64,000 nucleotides of DNA from contig CP003096.1 of assembly GCA_000233775.1 (NCBI GenBank), positions 620,001 through 684,000 of the forward strand. Reading direction: 5' to 3'. Shown piece by piece: positions 10,141 to 18,736 of this stretch. The notes below the pieces were generated by a model. The model did not search any database, had not been told where the DNA came from, and saw only the letters and a program-made list of their open reading frames with translations. The position numbers were made by a program, and so were the translations under genes. Positions within the stretch are counted from its first letter, which is position 1; each line of letters begins with the position of its first letter. Source of the DNA: Thermovirga lienii DSM 17291 (GTDB lineage Bacteria; Synergistota; Synergistia; Synergistales; Thermovirgaceae).

Positions 10141-10394
10141 CCAAAGGCGATGAAGGGGACGAGTACCTGAAATCGAGCGGCCAGAGAGGGAAACCAAAAG
10201 CTGAGAGGTTTCCTCCGCAACGAGCAGGGAAAACCACCCTGGAGCTGGGTCCGAAGCCCACCTAAAGGGATAAGGATACCGGGGTTCGCCCCTTACAGCG
10301 AGAAAGAGAGCCGGTCCTACTTTTGGGGCCGGAACTGGAGTGGAACCGCGGAAGTCTTTTCCGTCTCCTAGGAGGCGGAAAAGACTTTTTTATA
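10141..10394 (+). ncRNA. T-box riboswitch (tRNA-Thr sensing) in the thrC leader
   Basis: The leader has the hallmarks of a T-box, in which uncharged tRNA stabilises an antiterminator. Stem I contains the AGTA loop-E element (10162-10165), the AGAGAG element (10183-10188) and the apical GCTGAGAGG. The pairs CCTG/CAGG (10166-10169 with 10225-10228) and GGGG/CCCT bracket the specifier loop GAAAACCA (10229-10236). The specifier reads ACC (10233-10235), a Thr codon followed by A. The T-box sequence TGGAGTGGAACCGCGG ends at 10351. Its TGGA bulge complements a tRNA 3' end UCCA. A long terminator hairpin follows. The downstream gene is thrC, which agrees with the specifier. Confidence 0.93.
10352..10391 (+). 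terminator. T-box-controlled terminator before thrC
   Basis: A near-perfect hairpin (arms starting at 10352 and ending at 10387, with a CTAG apex and one G-U pair) is followed by a run of T residues. It overlaps the 3' side of the T-box antiterminator region, so the two folds exclude each other. Charged tRNA-Thr should favour this fold and stop transcription before thrC. Confidence 0.88.
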
Positions 10395-10427
10395 TATAGG
10401 CTGCGGCAAGGAGGGAGGAAAAAGAAA

Positions 10428-11471
10428 ATGGCTGGACTGCTCGAAAGGTACAGAAAATACTTTCCTATAACCGATGATACGCCTATCGAGACCTTGGGGG
10501 AGGGAGAAACGCCCCTAGTGAAACTCAATAAAATAGGCTCAGAGTTGGGAGTGGAGCTCTACGGGAAATATGAGGGCGCCAATCCTACAGGCTCCTTCAA
10601 GGATCGGGGCATGGTTTTGGCCATGGCCAAGGCAGCAGAAGGTGGGGCTAAGGCCGTGATATGTGCATCGACGGGGAACACTTCTGCCTCTGCTGCAGCC
10701 TATGCCGCAAGGTTTGGCCTTAAATGTTATGTTTTACTGCCCGCAGGCAAGGTTGCCTTGGGAAAGCTGTCCCAAGCTTTGGTGTATGGGGCTAAGGTCA
10801 TAGCCATAAGGGGTAATTTCGACCGTGCGTTGGAACTGGCCAGGAAAGCCTCCAGCGAGATGGGGCTTGCCATAGTCAACTCGGTAAATCCATACAGGCT
10901 TTGGGGTCAGCGCAGCGGTGCTTGGGAGGTATGCGATGAACTTGGTGTTTCTCCAGATTGGATGGTGCTTCCCGTAGGGAACGCTGGAAACATAACGGCC
11001 TATTGGACTGGTTTCGTGCAGTACAAAAATGAGGGCAAGATAAAAAAGGTTCCCCAAATGGTGGGCATCCAGGCCCAGGGAGCCTCGCCCCTTGTTTCGG
11101 GTGAAAGTTTTCCGAATCCTGAGACCGTGGCAACTGCAATACGCATAGGGCATCCGGTGAACGGCAAGAAAGCTGCCTGGGCAGTCAGGATGTCCGGTGG
11201 GTTCTTTTCCGCCGTCTCCGATGAGGAGATACTCCTTGCCCAGAAAGAGCTGGCCTCAAAGGAGGGAGTTTTCGCAGAACCTGCTTCCTGCGCTCCCCTT
11301 GCAGGGCTCAAGAAGGCAAAGAGGGAGGGCAAACTTCCCGAGGGTATAAAGGTGGTTATGGTGTTGACTGGGAACGGCCTCAAAGATCCTCAGGTGATCC
11401 TTTCAGGTCAGGAGGAAATTTGTGAGATAGACGGTGACGAATCCCAGTTGAGGGAGGTGCTGAGCCAATGA
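10428..11471 (+). CDS. thrC: Threonine synthase
   Basis: ThrC makes threonine from O-phosphohomoserine with pyridoxal phosphate. The PLP lysine is K58 in GSFKDRGM. Other fold-type II signatures are STGNTSASAAAYAARFG and the glycine-rich PVGNAGN loop. The frame runs upstream into the T-box terminator, but ATG 10428 follows GGAGGGAGG at about 9 bases and gives a normal 347-residue enzyme of the short (non-plant) type. It is the first gene of the T-box operon and overlaps thrB by ATGA. Threonine synthase and related PLP lyases look alike, but the thrB neighbour and Thr specifier make the call firm. Confidence 0.96.
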   Translation: MAGLLERYRKYFPITDDTPIETLGEGETPLVKLNKIGSELGVELYGKYEGANPTGSFKDRGMVLAMAKAAEGGAKAVICASTGNTSASAAAYAARFGLKCYVLLPAGKVALGKLSQALVYGAKVIAIRGNFDRALELARKASSEMGLAIVNSVNPYRLWGQRSGAWEVCDELGVSPDWMVLPVGNAGNITAYWTGFVQYKNEGKIKKVPQMVGIQAQGASPLVSGESFPNPETVATAIRIGHPVNGKKAAWAVRMSGGFFSAVSDEEILLAQKELASKEGVFAEPASCAPLAGLKKAKREGKLPEGIKVVMVLTGNGLKDPQVILSGQEEICEIDGDESQLREVLSQ

Positions 11472-12415
11472 TGGAACCTATCTTCAGGGTGAAAGTTCCA
11501 GCCACTTCGGCCAATCTCGGTTCAGGTTTCGACACCATGGGCCTTGCTCTGAGTTTGTACAACTTCTACGACGTTCTGGCCCTTGATGAACCTGGAGCCT
11601 ACAAGGTGGAGGTTTATGGAGAAGGGGCAGCTGAACTGGAGAAAGCAGACGTGAACCTGATAATAAAAAGCTACGAACAGGCCTGCAGCGAATGGGGCAT
11701 GGAAAGCCCTGGGTTGACCATAAGATGCCTGAACGCTATCCCCTTCTATCGAGGGCTCGGAAGCAGCGCAAGCGCAATAGCCGGAGGGGTAATGATAGCC
11801 AACGCCCTCAGGGAGGATCCCTTGAGCGTTGAGGAGCTCCTTCCTCTCATGGTCAGGATGGAGGGGCATCCGGACAACATAGTTCCGTGCTGCCTTGGAG
11901 GCATGGTGGTAAGCTGCATGAACGGCACCCAGCTGCGCTATGTGAGGTTGCCGTCACCTCCAAAGGAGATAAGCGCGGTAGTTGCAGTCCCTGAAGTGCA
12001 TGTGAGTACAAAGGACGCAAGGCAGGCCCTTCCCGCGCAGATAAGCCACGAGGACGCCGTCTTTTCCCTCAATAGGGCAGCCCTTCTTGCTGCTTCCTGG
12101 GCCGTAGGTAAGTGGGAAAACCTGACCTGGGCCATGGACGACAGGCTCCATCAGCCTTTCAGGGCCAAGCTCTTTCCAGGAGGCGAGGAGATACTGGAGG
12201 AGGTAAAGAAGGTCAGAGGGTGCCTTGGGGTAGCTATAAGCGGCTCTGGCCCCAGCATGCTTGCTCTCACTCACGGTTCGCCCCGGGAGGTAGCCGAGGC
12301 CATGTGCAGGCTTTTCACCAAGAACAACTTGCGGTCTCGTTTCTTTGTTTTATCTGTTGACGAAGATGGGGCCACCATAGAGAAGGTCGCAGAAGAGGAG
12401 GAGGTTGTGGCATGA
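11468..12415 (+). CDS. thrB: Homoserine kinase (GHMP family)
   Basis: ThrB phosphorylates homoserine, giving the substrate of ThrC. The 315-residue protein begins FRVKVPATSANLGSGFDT, typical of ThrB, has the GHMP ATP-binding loop GLGSSASAIAGG (about residues 97-108), and a C-terminal SGSGPSMLAL motif. The ATG overlaps the thrC TGA and its own TGA overlaps the lysC ATG, so the three are translated as a coupled set. Confidence 0.96.
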   Translation: MMEPIFRVKVPATSANLGSGFDTMGLALSLYNFYDVLALDEPGAYKVEVYGEGAAELEKADVNLIIKSYEQACSEWGMESPGLTIRCLNAIPFYRGLGSSASAIAGGVMIANALREDPLSVEELLPLMVRMEGHPDNIVPCCLGGMVVSCMNGTQLRYVRLPSPPKEISAVVAVPEVHVSTKDARQALPAQISHEDAVFSLNRAALLAASWAVGKWENLTWAMDDRLHQPFRAKLFPGGEEILEEVKKVRGCLGVAISGSGPSMLALTHGSPREVAEAMCRLFTKNNLRSRFFVLSVDEDGATIEKVAEEEEVVA

Positions 12416-13626
12416 GGCTTCAGGTGATGAAGTTCGGAGGGTCCTCCGTAGCGACGCCAGAGAGGATGGCGCTGGTCGCATCGAAGATAAAAAAGTTTCA
12501 TCAGGAAGTGGGTCGCACTGTAGTGGTAGTATCGGCGATGGGGGACACCACCGACAGACTGCTTCAACTTGCCAGAGAGTTCTGCACTGCATCCAGGCAT
12601 AGGGAGATAGATCAGTTGGTAGCCACTGGAGAACAGCAGAGTACAGCCCTTTTGGCAATGGCCTTGGAAAGGGAGGGGTTAAAGGCTCAATCTCTCTCGG
12701 GGGCTTTAGTGGGTATAAAGGCCAGAGGTCCCTATACGGATGGCAGGATAAATGGTATAGATCCTAAAAACGTAATAAACATACTCGAAGATGGAGCGAT
12801 TCCGGTCGTAGCAGGTTTTCAGGCTGTCAACGAAAAGGGAGACATCGTGACGTTGGGGAGGGGTGGATCGGACCTGTCTGCGGTAGCCTTGGCGGCGGCG
12901 CTGGATGCTGAAAAGTGCTGCATATTTACCGATGTAGCAGGGATTTACACCGCCGATCCGAGGATGGTGCCCGCTGCGAGGAAGTTGGAAAAAATATCTT
13001 ACGAGGAGTGCATGGAGATGGCCTCCATGGGGGCCAAGGTGATGCAGGCAAGAAGTGTAGAACTAGCTGAAAGGTATGATGTGCCAGTCTACGTGGCTTC
13101 TAGCTTCAGTGAAGAGAGGGGGACATGGATCGTGCGAGAGGACGTAAAGGAAAACTTCTTGGTGAAAGCTGTAGCCAGCGATACTAACGTTGCCAAGGTG
13201 GCCCTTCTGGGCGTTCCTGATGTGCCGGGTATGGCGGCGGAGGTGTTTCAGGCCTTATCCTCCGGTGGGGTGAGTGCCGAAATGATCATACAGAGCGTGA
13301 TGAGGGGGCAGATAAACGACATTGCTTTTTTGGTCAAAAAGGAAAGCCTTGGAGATGCCATAGATATCTGCCGAGATATAGCCAGAAAGATAAAAGCCCA
13401 AGGGGTGGCTTTCGACACGGAAATAGGCAAGGTCTCCATCATAGGAGCGGGCATAACGAGCCATCCCGAGGTGCCAGCACGGATGTTTGCTGCTCTTGCG
13501 TCCGAGGGGATAAACCTGGACATGATATCTTCAACGGCCTTGTCCATAACCTGTGTGGTGGGAGCCAAGGACGTGGAAAAAGCGGCCAAGACGCTCCACA
13601 AGGTCTTCATAGAGGAGGGTAAATAG
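12412..13626 (+). CDS. lysC: Aspartate kinase (monofunctional, two ACT domains)
   Basis: Aspartokinase makes aspartyl-4-phosphate, the first step to Lys, Met, Thr and diaminopimelate. The 404-residue enzyme has the N-terminal KFGGSSV (residues 7-13), GRGGSDLSAVALAAAL, FTDVAGIYTADPR, and two C-terminal ACT domains (from about 265 and 345) of the kind that bind end-product amino acids. It is not fused to homoserine dehydrogenase. Placing it under a threonine T-box means DAP and lysine precursor supply is tied to tRNA-Thr charging unless a second aspartokinase exists elsewhere. Possible inhibitors (Lys, Thr or both) cannot be read from the sequence by eye. Confidence 0.96.
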   Translation: MRLQVMKFGGSSVATPERMALVASKIKKFHQEVGRTVVVVSAMGDTTDRLLQLAREFCTASRHREIDQLVATGEQQSTALLAMALEREGLKAQSLSGALVGIKARGPYTDGRINGIDPKNVINILEDGAIPVVAGFQAVNEKGDIVTLGRGGSDLSAVALAAALDAEKCCIFTDVAGIYTADPRMVPAARKLEKISYEECMEMASMGAKVMQARSVELAERYDVPVYVASSFSEERGTWIVREDVKENFLVKAVASDTNVAKVALLGVPDVPGMAAEVFQALSSGGVSAEMIIQSVMRGQINDIAFLVKKESLGDAIDICRDIARKIKAQGVAFDTEIGKVSIIGAGITSHPEVPARMFAALASEGINLDMISSTALSITCVVGAKDVEKAAKTLHKVFIEEGK

Positions 13627-13628
13627 CC

Positions 13629-14630
13629 ATGAGGGTAGCGGTACTTGGGGCGACAGGTCTGGTAGGTTCGGAAATGATAAAGGTCCTCGAAGAGAGGGCT
13701 TTCCCGGTGGACGAACTGGTACCCTTGGCATCGGAGCGATCAGCGGGGAAAGAAGTATTTTTTAAGGGTAAGCCCTATGAAGTGAGGGCCGTGGAAGAAG
13801 GGGCTTTTGAAGGGGTAGACCTTGCTCTATTCTCCGCAGGGTCTGGCCCATCCCGGAAATGGGCTCCCGTAGCGGTCTCTAAGGGTGCCGTTGTGGTGGA
13901 TAACAGTTCCGCATGGAGGATGGAGGAAGATATCCCCCTGGTGGTCCCTGAGGTGAACCCTCATGCCTTGGAGGGGCACAAAGGCATCATTGCCAATCCA
14001 AATTGTGCTACCATACAGGCCGTTGTGGCTTTGAAACCTCTCCATGATTTCTTTGGACTGGAAAAGGTGCAGGTGGTCACCTTCCAGTCGGTCTCCGGTA
14101 CGGGGCTTGAAGCCCTTGACGAGCTCAAGGAAGGAAGCTTGGCGGTCCTTGAAGGCTCCTCTCCAAAAAACTTCCTCTACCCCAAACCGATAGCTTTTAA
14201 CGTCCTGCCTCATATAGGCAAGATAGATGAGAGGGGAATAAGTGAGGAAGAATACAAGATGATGAACGAGTCAAAGAAGATAATGGAGCTTCCAGAACTT
14301 GTGGTCAGCTGCACCGCCGTAAGGGTTCCGGTCTTCAGGGGGCATTCTGAGGCCATAGTGGCTACCTTCAAAGAGGAACCTTCGTTGCAGGATGCCTTCA
14401 AGGCCCTCTCAGAGGCTCCGGGAGTTTCCCTTATGGATGACCCGGGGTGCTCCTACAGCGTGCCAAGTGAGGCGGCGGGAACGGACCCCGTCTTCGTTGG
14501 TAGGGTAAGGAAGGAACCCCTTTGTGAAAGGTCCCTGTCCCTGTGGGTGGTGGCGGACAACATAAGGAAAGGGGCGGCGCTTAACGCAGTCCAGATAGCA
14601 GAGGAACTCATAAGGAAAGGACTTATATAG
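13629..14630 (+). CDS. asd: Aspartate-semialdehyde dehydrogenase
   Basis: Asd reduces aspartyl phosphate to aspartate semialdehyde with NADPH. The protein has 333 residues, the nucleotide-binding start VAVLGATGLVGSEMI, the catalytic cysteine C126 in NPNCATIQ, and the region FRGHSEAI near the phosphate-binding site. It starts 2 bases after the lysC stop, with GAGGAGG just upstream inside the lysC end. It is the last gene of the T-box operon; the homoserine dehydrogenase needed to complete the route to threonine is not in this window. Confidence 0.96.
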   Translation: MRVAVLGATGLVGSEMIKVLEERAFPVDELVPLASERSAGKEVFFKGKPYEVRAVEEGAFEGVDLALFSAGSGPSRKWAPVAVSKGAVVVDNSSAWRMEEDIPLVVPEVNPHALEGHKGIIANPNCATIQAVVALKPLHDFFGLEKVQVVTFQSVSGTGLEALDELKEGSLAVLEGSSPKNFLYPKPIAFNVLPHIGKIDERGISEEEYKMMNESKKIMELPELVVSCTAVRVPVFRGHSEAIVATFKEEPSLQDAFKALSEAPGVSLMDDPGCSYSVPSEAAGTDPVFVGRVRKEPLCERSLSLWVVADNIRKGAALNAVQIAEELIRKGLI

Positions 14631-14646
14631 TAGTTGTGTGGTGCCT

Positions 14647-14674
14647 TTGGGCTTCTCATAAGGTAAAATAAAAT
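14647..14674 (+). promoter_or_regulatory. Possible promoter of the lptA-lptB unit
   Basis: TTGGGC (14647-14652) and TAAAAT (14669-14674) are 16 bases apart in the 93-base gap after asd. The -35 match is partial. No terminator hairpin with a T tract was found after asd, so readthrough from the Thr operon cannot be excluded. Confidence 0.35.
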
Positions 14675-14723
14675 AGATCCTCAGGAGAGGTGGATAATCT
14701 TTAAAGAAGGGTGAGCATGTCCT

Positions 14724-15383
14724 ATGCGTAAAAGTCTTGTTTTGTTGATAGCGTTCGTTTTGGTGTTTTTTTCTGCGGTCGTTTCCCTTGCGGGAGCCAT
14801 GGAGCTATTTGCTGACAAGTTGGTTTACGATCCCGATGACGGTACGATAACTGCAGAAGGAAATGTAAACGTGAAAGGAGTGGACATGTTCGCCGAGGCT
14901 GTGAAGGGGAAGGCCTCCGCTGATGGAAGCAAGATGGAACTTCAAGAAAAGGTGAGGATCCGCTCCATCAAGGACCCCATGCTCATAGAGTGCGCCAAGG
15001 CTCAAGCGATTTTGACCGAGCATGGGCGGAAAGTGACCTGCTGGGAAGTTCAAAGGTTCGTTCATGAAGCAAGAGGGGTCACCATGAGTGCAGAAAAGGT
15101 GGTGGGGCTTCTGAAGGACGGAGCCTTTGAGAACATAAAGGCCACGGGGAACGTAAAGGCCCAGATGAAGGACAAAAACAAGAAAACCGTGACAGTGACC
15201 TCGAAGAGTGCCTATTACGGCAGCAAGAAGGGGACGGTTCTTTTTCAGGGCGAGGCTTTTGCTGTGACTGAGGACAGGACCGTTGAAGCTGATAAGTTCA
15301 CCTACTATCTTGCCGATGGAAAAATAAAGGCTGAGGGCTCCACCAAAACGGTCTTCATCCTTAAAGATCAGGAGAAAGAGTAA
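14724..15383 (+). CDS. LptA-like periplasmic OstA-domain protein
   Basis: The 219-residue protein has a signal peptide (residues 1-25, cut near LAGAM). Repeated OstA-type beta segments follow, such as [22 protein letters not shown] in two parts, [17 protein letters not shown] and a final [13 protein letters not shown]. LptA monomers stack to form the bridge that carries LPS from LptC to LptD. The stop overlaps the lptB ATG as TAATG, and lptA-lptB is the usual gene pair, which supports the assignment more than the weakly conserved sequence does. The initiation region GAAGGGTGAG lies about 9 bases before the ATG. Confidence 0.85.
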   Translation: MRKSLVLLIAFVLVFFSAVVSLAGAMELFADKLVYDPDDGTITAEGNVNVKGVDMFAEAVKGKASADGSKMELQEKVRIRSIKDPMLIECAKAQAILTEHGRKVTCWEVQRFVHEARGVTMSAEKVVGLLKDGAFENIKATGNVKAQMKDKNKKTVTVTSKSAYYGSKKGTVLFQGEAFAVTEDRTVEADKFTYYLADGKIKAEGSTKTVFILKDQEKE

Positions 15384-16111
15384 TGGCTGAGAAGTATCTA
15401 TGGGCCCGGGGGCTTTCCAAGTCGTACAAGGGCCGGAAGGTGGTTTCCTCCGTGGATATCACAGTGAGGCAGGGTGAGATAGTTGGCCTTTTGGGCCCCA
15501 ACGGAGCAGGAAAGACCACTACTTTCTACATGGTTCTGGGACTTGTCAAACCTGATGGTGGCAGGGTTCTCATAAACAACGAGGACATAACGGACCTTCC
15601 CATGTACAGGAGGGCAAGATGCGGCATAGGTTATCTGCCTCAGGAAGCCTCCATCTTCAGGAACCTCACTGTGAAGGAAAACCTTGAGCTGGTCCTGGAG
15701 GAGAGGGGCATCACTGGCAAGGAAAAAGAAAAAGAGGTAGACAGGTTGATAGAAGAGTTCAGCTTGGGGCATGTAGCCCACATCCCAGGATATGCCTTAA
15801 GCGGGGGAGAAAGGCGCAGGGTGGAGATAGCCAGGACTTTGGCCATTGAGCCTGCCTTCATACTTCTTGATGAGCCCTTCAGTGGTATCGATCCCATAGC
15901 GGTTTACGACATACAGCAGATAATATTGGAGATACGCACCAAGGGGTACGGCATACTTCTGACGGACCACAGCGTTAGGGAGACCTTGGCCATAACCGAC
16001 CGAACGTACCTTATCCACCAGGGCAAGATCCTGATAGAGGGTACTCCGTCGGAGGTCGCTGAGAGCGAAGTTGCAAGGAAGTTTTATTTGGGCGAGCGCT
16101 TCTCCTGGTGA
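15383..16111 (+). CDS. lptB: LPS export ABC transporter ATP-binding protein LptB
   Basis: LptB is the ATPase of the LptB2FG complex that extracts LPS from the inner membrane. The 242-residue protein has Walker [10 protein letters not shown] (38-46), the Q-loop region [15 protein letters not shown], the signature [14 protein letters not shown], Walker [14 protein letters not shown] and the H-loop LTDHSVRET. The combination [12 protein letters not shown] and [10 protein letters not shown] is characteristic of LptB among ABC proteins. lptF and lptG are not in the window. The last 28 bases overlap the 3' end of an antisense gene. Confidence 0.95.
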   Translation: MAEKYLWARGLSKSYKGRKVVSSVDITVRQGEIVGLLGPNGAGKTTTFYMVLGLVKPDGGRVLINNEDITDLPMYRRARCGIGYLPQEASIFRNLTVKENLELVLEERGITGKEKEKEVDRLIEEFSLGHVAHIPGYALSGGERRRVEIARTLAIEPAFILLDEPFSGIDPIAVYDIQQIILEIRTKGYGILLTDHSVRETLAITDRTYLIHQGKILIEGTPSEVAESEVARKFYLGERFSW

Positions 16112-16560
16112 AGCCATGGGATGGTGTGCCAGGCCTTTTGGCGGATCTTCTTTTCTATCATGTCCACAGCCTCTGCCACTGGCTCTGATAGGCCTTGGCC
16201 TAATGCAAGGCTGTAAGGTTGTATGGCTATCAGAACTATCTCCACGAGGTTTCTGTATGGCTCAAGCATTAACCCCAGCGGCAGGCCGTGGGAAGAGAAG
16301 TTTACCGATTCTTCTTCGTCCAGTGACAACAAGAAGGTGGAGCCTGGCTCTGCTCCAAGGTCGGCAGCGTCAACCACAAGAAGAGTCTTGGTGGTTTGCG
16401 GATCTATGGTTTTCAAGAAGTTTTCTGGGGTTAGGCCACACTCGTAGGCGGTGCAAAAAGGTGGAGGGTCTTGCTGTATCTTTCTTGCCAGCACTACTCC
16501 GGCTGCATCGTCGCCGAGAAGTTCATTGCCAAGTCCCCAGATGAGTGTATTATTTCTCAT
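16084..16560 (-). CDS. Hydrogenase maturation protease (HycI/HyaD, peptidase M52 type)
   Basis: M52 proteases clip the C-terminus of the NiFe-hydrogenase large subunit after nickel insertion. The 158-residue protein begins [21 protein letters not shown], matching the family GxGNxLxxDDgxG signature, with VVDAADLG and a SSHGLPL histidine at the expected metal-ligand positions. The usual DDG appears here as DDA. ATG 16560 has GAAAGGA about 11 bases upstream. The gene is alone on the - strand between lptB, whose 3' end it overlaps by 28 bases, and the divergent murJ, 46 bases away. No hydrogenase structural gene is nearby. Other members of the family, such as GPR-like or coenzyme F420-hydrogenase proteases, cannot be excluded. 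Confidence 0.82.
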   Translation of the reverse strand: MRNNTLIWGLGNELLGDDAAGVVLARKIQQDPPPFCTAYECGLTPENFLKTIDPQTTKTLLVVDAADLGAEPGSTFLLSLDEEESVNFSSHGLPLGLMLEPYRNLVEIVLIAIQPYSLALGQGLSEPVAEAVDMIEKKIRQKAWHTIPWLHQEKRSPK

Positions 16561-16606
16561 GTTGCTATCAATCCTTTCTTCGTCAAGTTTAAGAGGAGGT
16601 TCTTAA

Positions 16607-18169
16607 ATGTCTTCCCGAAGTTCCAGCATGGTTCGCCACTCCATAAAGATGATGGCCGGAACCTTTGTGAGCAGGATATTGGGCCTTTTGAGGGAGGTCT
16701 TGATAGCCTCTCTCTTTGGGGCCACTGGGAAACTGGATGCTTTCCTGGTGGCCTATACCCTGGCAAACCTTACCAGGCGCCTTTTGGCTGAGGGGGCCCT
16801 TTCTGCCGCGTTCGTGCCGGTTTTCTCTCAGTTGCTCAAAAAAGAAGGCAAAGGCCGTGCTTTCTCTTTGGCCTCTCAGATATTAACCGTATTGCTGGTT
16901 GTAACTATTCCTTTGATAATTCTAGGAGCCATCCTTGCACCGAAGCTGGTGTCTATCTTGGCGCCAGGCTTTGGCTCTTTTTACTCTGAGCTGGCTAGTC
17001 AGCTTACCGTTCTGATGCTTCCTTTTCTTCTGTTCATATCTGTCGCAGCTTTGGCCATGGGCATACTGAACTCCCTCGGGTGTTTTTTCGTGCCCGCCGT
17101 GGCTCCTGCGCTCAGCAACGTGGTATTCATAGTCCTTGTTGTAATTTTAGCACCAAAGATGGAAATTTACAGTTTGGCATGGGCCGTGTTGGCTGGAGGG
17201 TTCGCTCAATGCGCTCTCCAATGGTTCTGGATAAGGCGTTGGAATTTCACTCTCTTGCCCGCAGTGCCTGACAGAAAGGATGAATCTCTTAAAAAGACGT
17301 TGCGCCTGTTCTTGCCCTATGCCGCGGGGCTTTCTATAACCCAACTGATTCCCGTTTTCAGCAGGATCTTGGGCTCTTTCCTTCAGGAAGGGTCCATCTC
17401 CGTGTTGAATTATGCCGACAGAGTGCTTCAACTTCCCTTGGGGCTTTTCATCATAGCCATTTCTCAAGCAGTGTTGCCTCTTTTCGCCCATCTTGCCATG
17501 GAGGACGAAGATTCCTTTAGAAAAGGACTGGAGGAGGCTTTGCAGTTTGCCCTTTTCATAGTAGCCCCAGTGGTAGTGGGAATGGTGTTGCTCAGTGAGG
17601 AAATTGTACATTTTCTGTTCTTCCGGGGTGCCTTCGGTACGTGGGCGTGGAAGGGCACCTCGTGGGCGCTTTTGTTGTTCGTGCTGGGACTGCCGGGCAC
17701 CTCTTGCCTTACCGTGCTTTTGAGGGCCTTCTACGCCAAGGGGTGCTCCAGGGAACCTGTAATAATATCGGTTTTCAGCGTTGTACTTTACGTAGCTTTC
17801 GGTTTTCTGCTCATGAAGCCCTACTCCTATGGAGGATTGGCTGCAGCGTCTTCTATATCCTTTACCCTCACAGCCGTTCTGGGAGGCGCTCTCCTTGCCA
17901 AAAGGGGTATAAAGGTGAACCCCTTCAATGTTTCTTGGCTTGCGAAAATTTCTCCGGGGCTTGTCTTGATGGGCGCTACGGTGTATTTTCTCAAAGTACT
18001 TTGGGTTTACCCCTTAAATGGCAGCCTTCTCGGAAAAGGGCTTTGGATGGTGGCTGCTACTGCTTCAGGGGCCCTCTCTTATGGAGTTGTGACATGGATT
18101 GCAAGGTGCAGGGAGTGGGAGTGGATCCTTGGAGCTTTAGGTAAAACCTCAAAGAATAAGGGCGAATAA
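16607..18169 (+). CDS. murJ: Lipid II flippase MurJ (MviN)
   Basis: MurJ moves lipid II across the inner membrane for peptidoglycan synthesis. The 520-residue protein has about 14 membrane segments of the MOP exporter superfamily and the MurJ start SIKMMAGTFVSRILGLLREVLIA in two parts, followed by FLVAYTLANLTRRLLAEGALSAAFVPVF. The charged residues typical of the central cavity (for example R in SRILG and in LTRRL) are present. AAGAGGAGG lies 8 bases before the ATG. Its promoter must lie in the short divergent gap or within the antisense protease gene. Confidence 0.95.
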   Translation: MSSRSSSMVRHSIKMMAGTFVSRILGLLREVLIASLFGATGKLDAFLVAYTLANLTRRLLAEGALSAAFVPVFSQLLKKEGKGRAFSLASQILTVLLVVTIPLIILGAILAPKLVSILAPGFGSFYSELASQLTVLMLPFLLFISVAALAMGILNSLGCFFVPAVAPALSNVVFIVLVVILAPKMEIYSLAWAVLAGGFAQCALQWFWIRRWNFTLLPAVPDRKDESLKKTLRLFLPYAAGLSITQLIPVFSRILGSFLQEGSISVLNYADRVLQLPLGLFIIAISQAVLPLFAHLAMEDEDSFRKGLEEALQFALFIVAPVVVGMVLLSEEIVHFLFFRGAFGTWAWKGTSWALLLFVLGLPGTSCLTVLLRAFYAKGCSREPVIISVFSVVLYVAFGFLLMKPYSYGGLAAASSISFTLTAVLGGALLAKRGIKVNPFNVSWLAKISPGLVLMGATVYFLKVLWVYPLNGSLLGKGLWMVAATASGALSYGVVTWIARCREWEWILGALGKTSKNKGE

Positions 18170-18193
18170 ACGACGAAAAGGAGGCAGCATGCT

Positions 18194-18736
18194 GTGATAA
18201 GAAAGGCGGCGTTACCTTTTTTGATGTTCTTGATTCTGTTTGGCATGTTTTCCTCAGGTGCCTTTGCGGTGCAGGAGGATTTGGAGAGGTTGCTGGAGGA
18301 AAGAACAGCGGTACTGTATGTTGAGGGCCAGAAGCTGGGGAACTTGATAATAGGTGCCCGGGCCAAGCTGGAGTTCATATACGTCGACGCTCCTCTGGTG
18401 AGGGCTGTGAAGGAGAGCGACAGGGCCCCCTCTTGGTTGGAATGGCACGTCAACAAATACGGTTCAGATGAAGCCAAGGGCAAGAGCCTTTTTATCTTGA
18501 GGGTGGAAACTTTCAAGCCCTTTACTTTGGTACCGGAGATGATAACCATAAACGATCTAAAGCTCAGCGATGAAAACGTCCTGACTAGAAAGGAGTTCGC
18601 TCCCCTAGGGGAGCTTCCAAGCTCCTTCAGTGGTGCTTTGGTGTTGGCGATTCCAAGGGAACTCGTGAGGCCTGGCCAAGAGGTCAAGTTCAGTTGCGGA
18701 GGTGGCGAGGTAACATGGGTTGCACCAAAGAAGTAA
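18194..18736 (+). CDS. Exported protein of unknown function
   Basis: No family is recognised. Start is GTG 18194, preceded by AAAGGAGG at 8 bases. A signal peptide (residues 1-24, cut near AFAVQ) leads into a mature domain of about 155 residues. It has LYVEGQKLGNLIIGARAKL, a tryptophan pair in SWLEWHVNKYG and a beta-rich end (SGALVLAIPRELVRPGQEVKF, GGGEVTWVAP). The pattern of alternating hydrophobic strands suggests an immunoglobulin-like or similar beta fold, but that is only an impression. The downstream zinc-ribbon gene starts inside its last 22 bases, and tsaD follows at once, so the three form one unit after murJ. Confidence 0.72.
   Translation: MIRKAALPFLMFLILFGMFSSGAFAVQEDLERLLEERTAVLYVEGQKLGNLIIGARAKLEFIYVDAPLVRAVKESDRAPSWLEWHVNKYGSDEAKGKSLFILRVETFKPFTLVPEMITINDLKLSDENVLTRKEFAPLGELPSSFSGALVLAIPRELVRPGQEVKFSCGGGEVTWVAPKK

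Noticed and set aside
10323-10427. Extended N-terminus of ThrC from the upstream open frame
   Set aside because: It would translate through the T-box and its terminator; the ATG at 10428 has a ribosome site and matches the family start.
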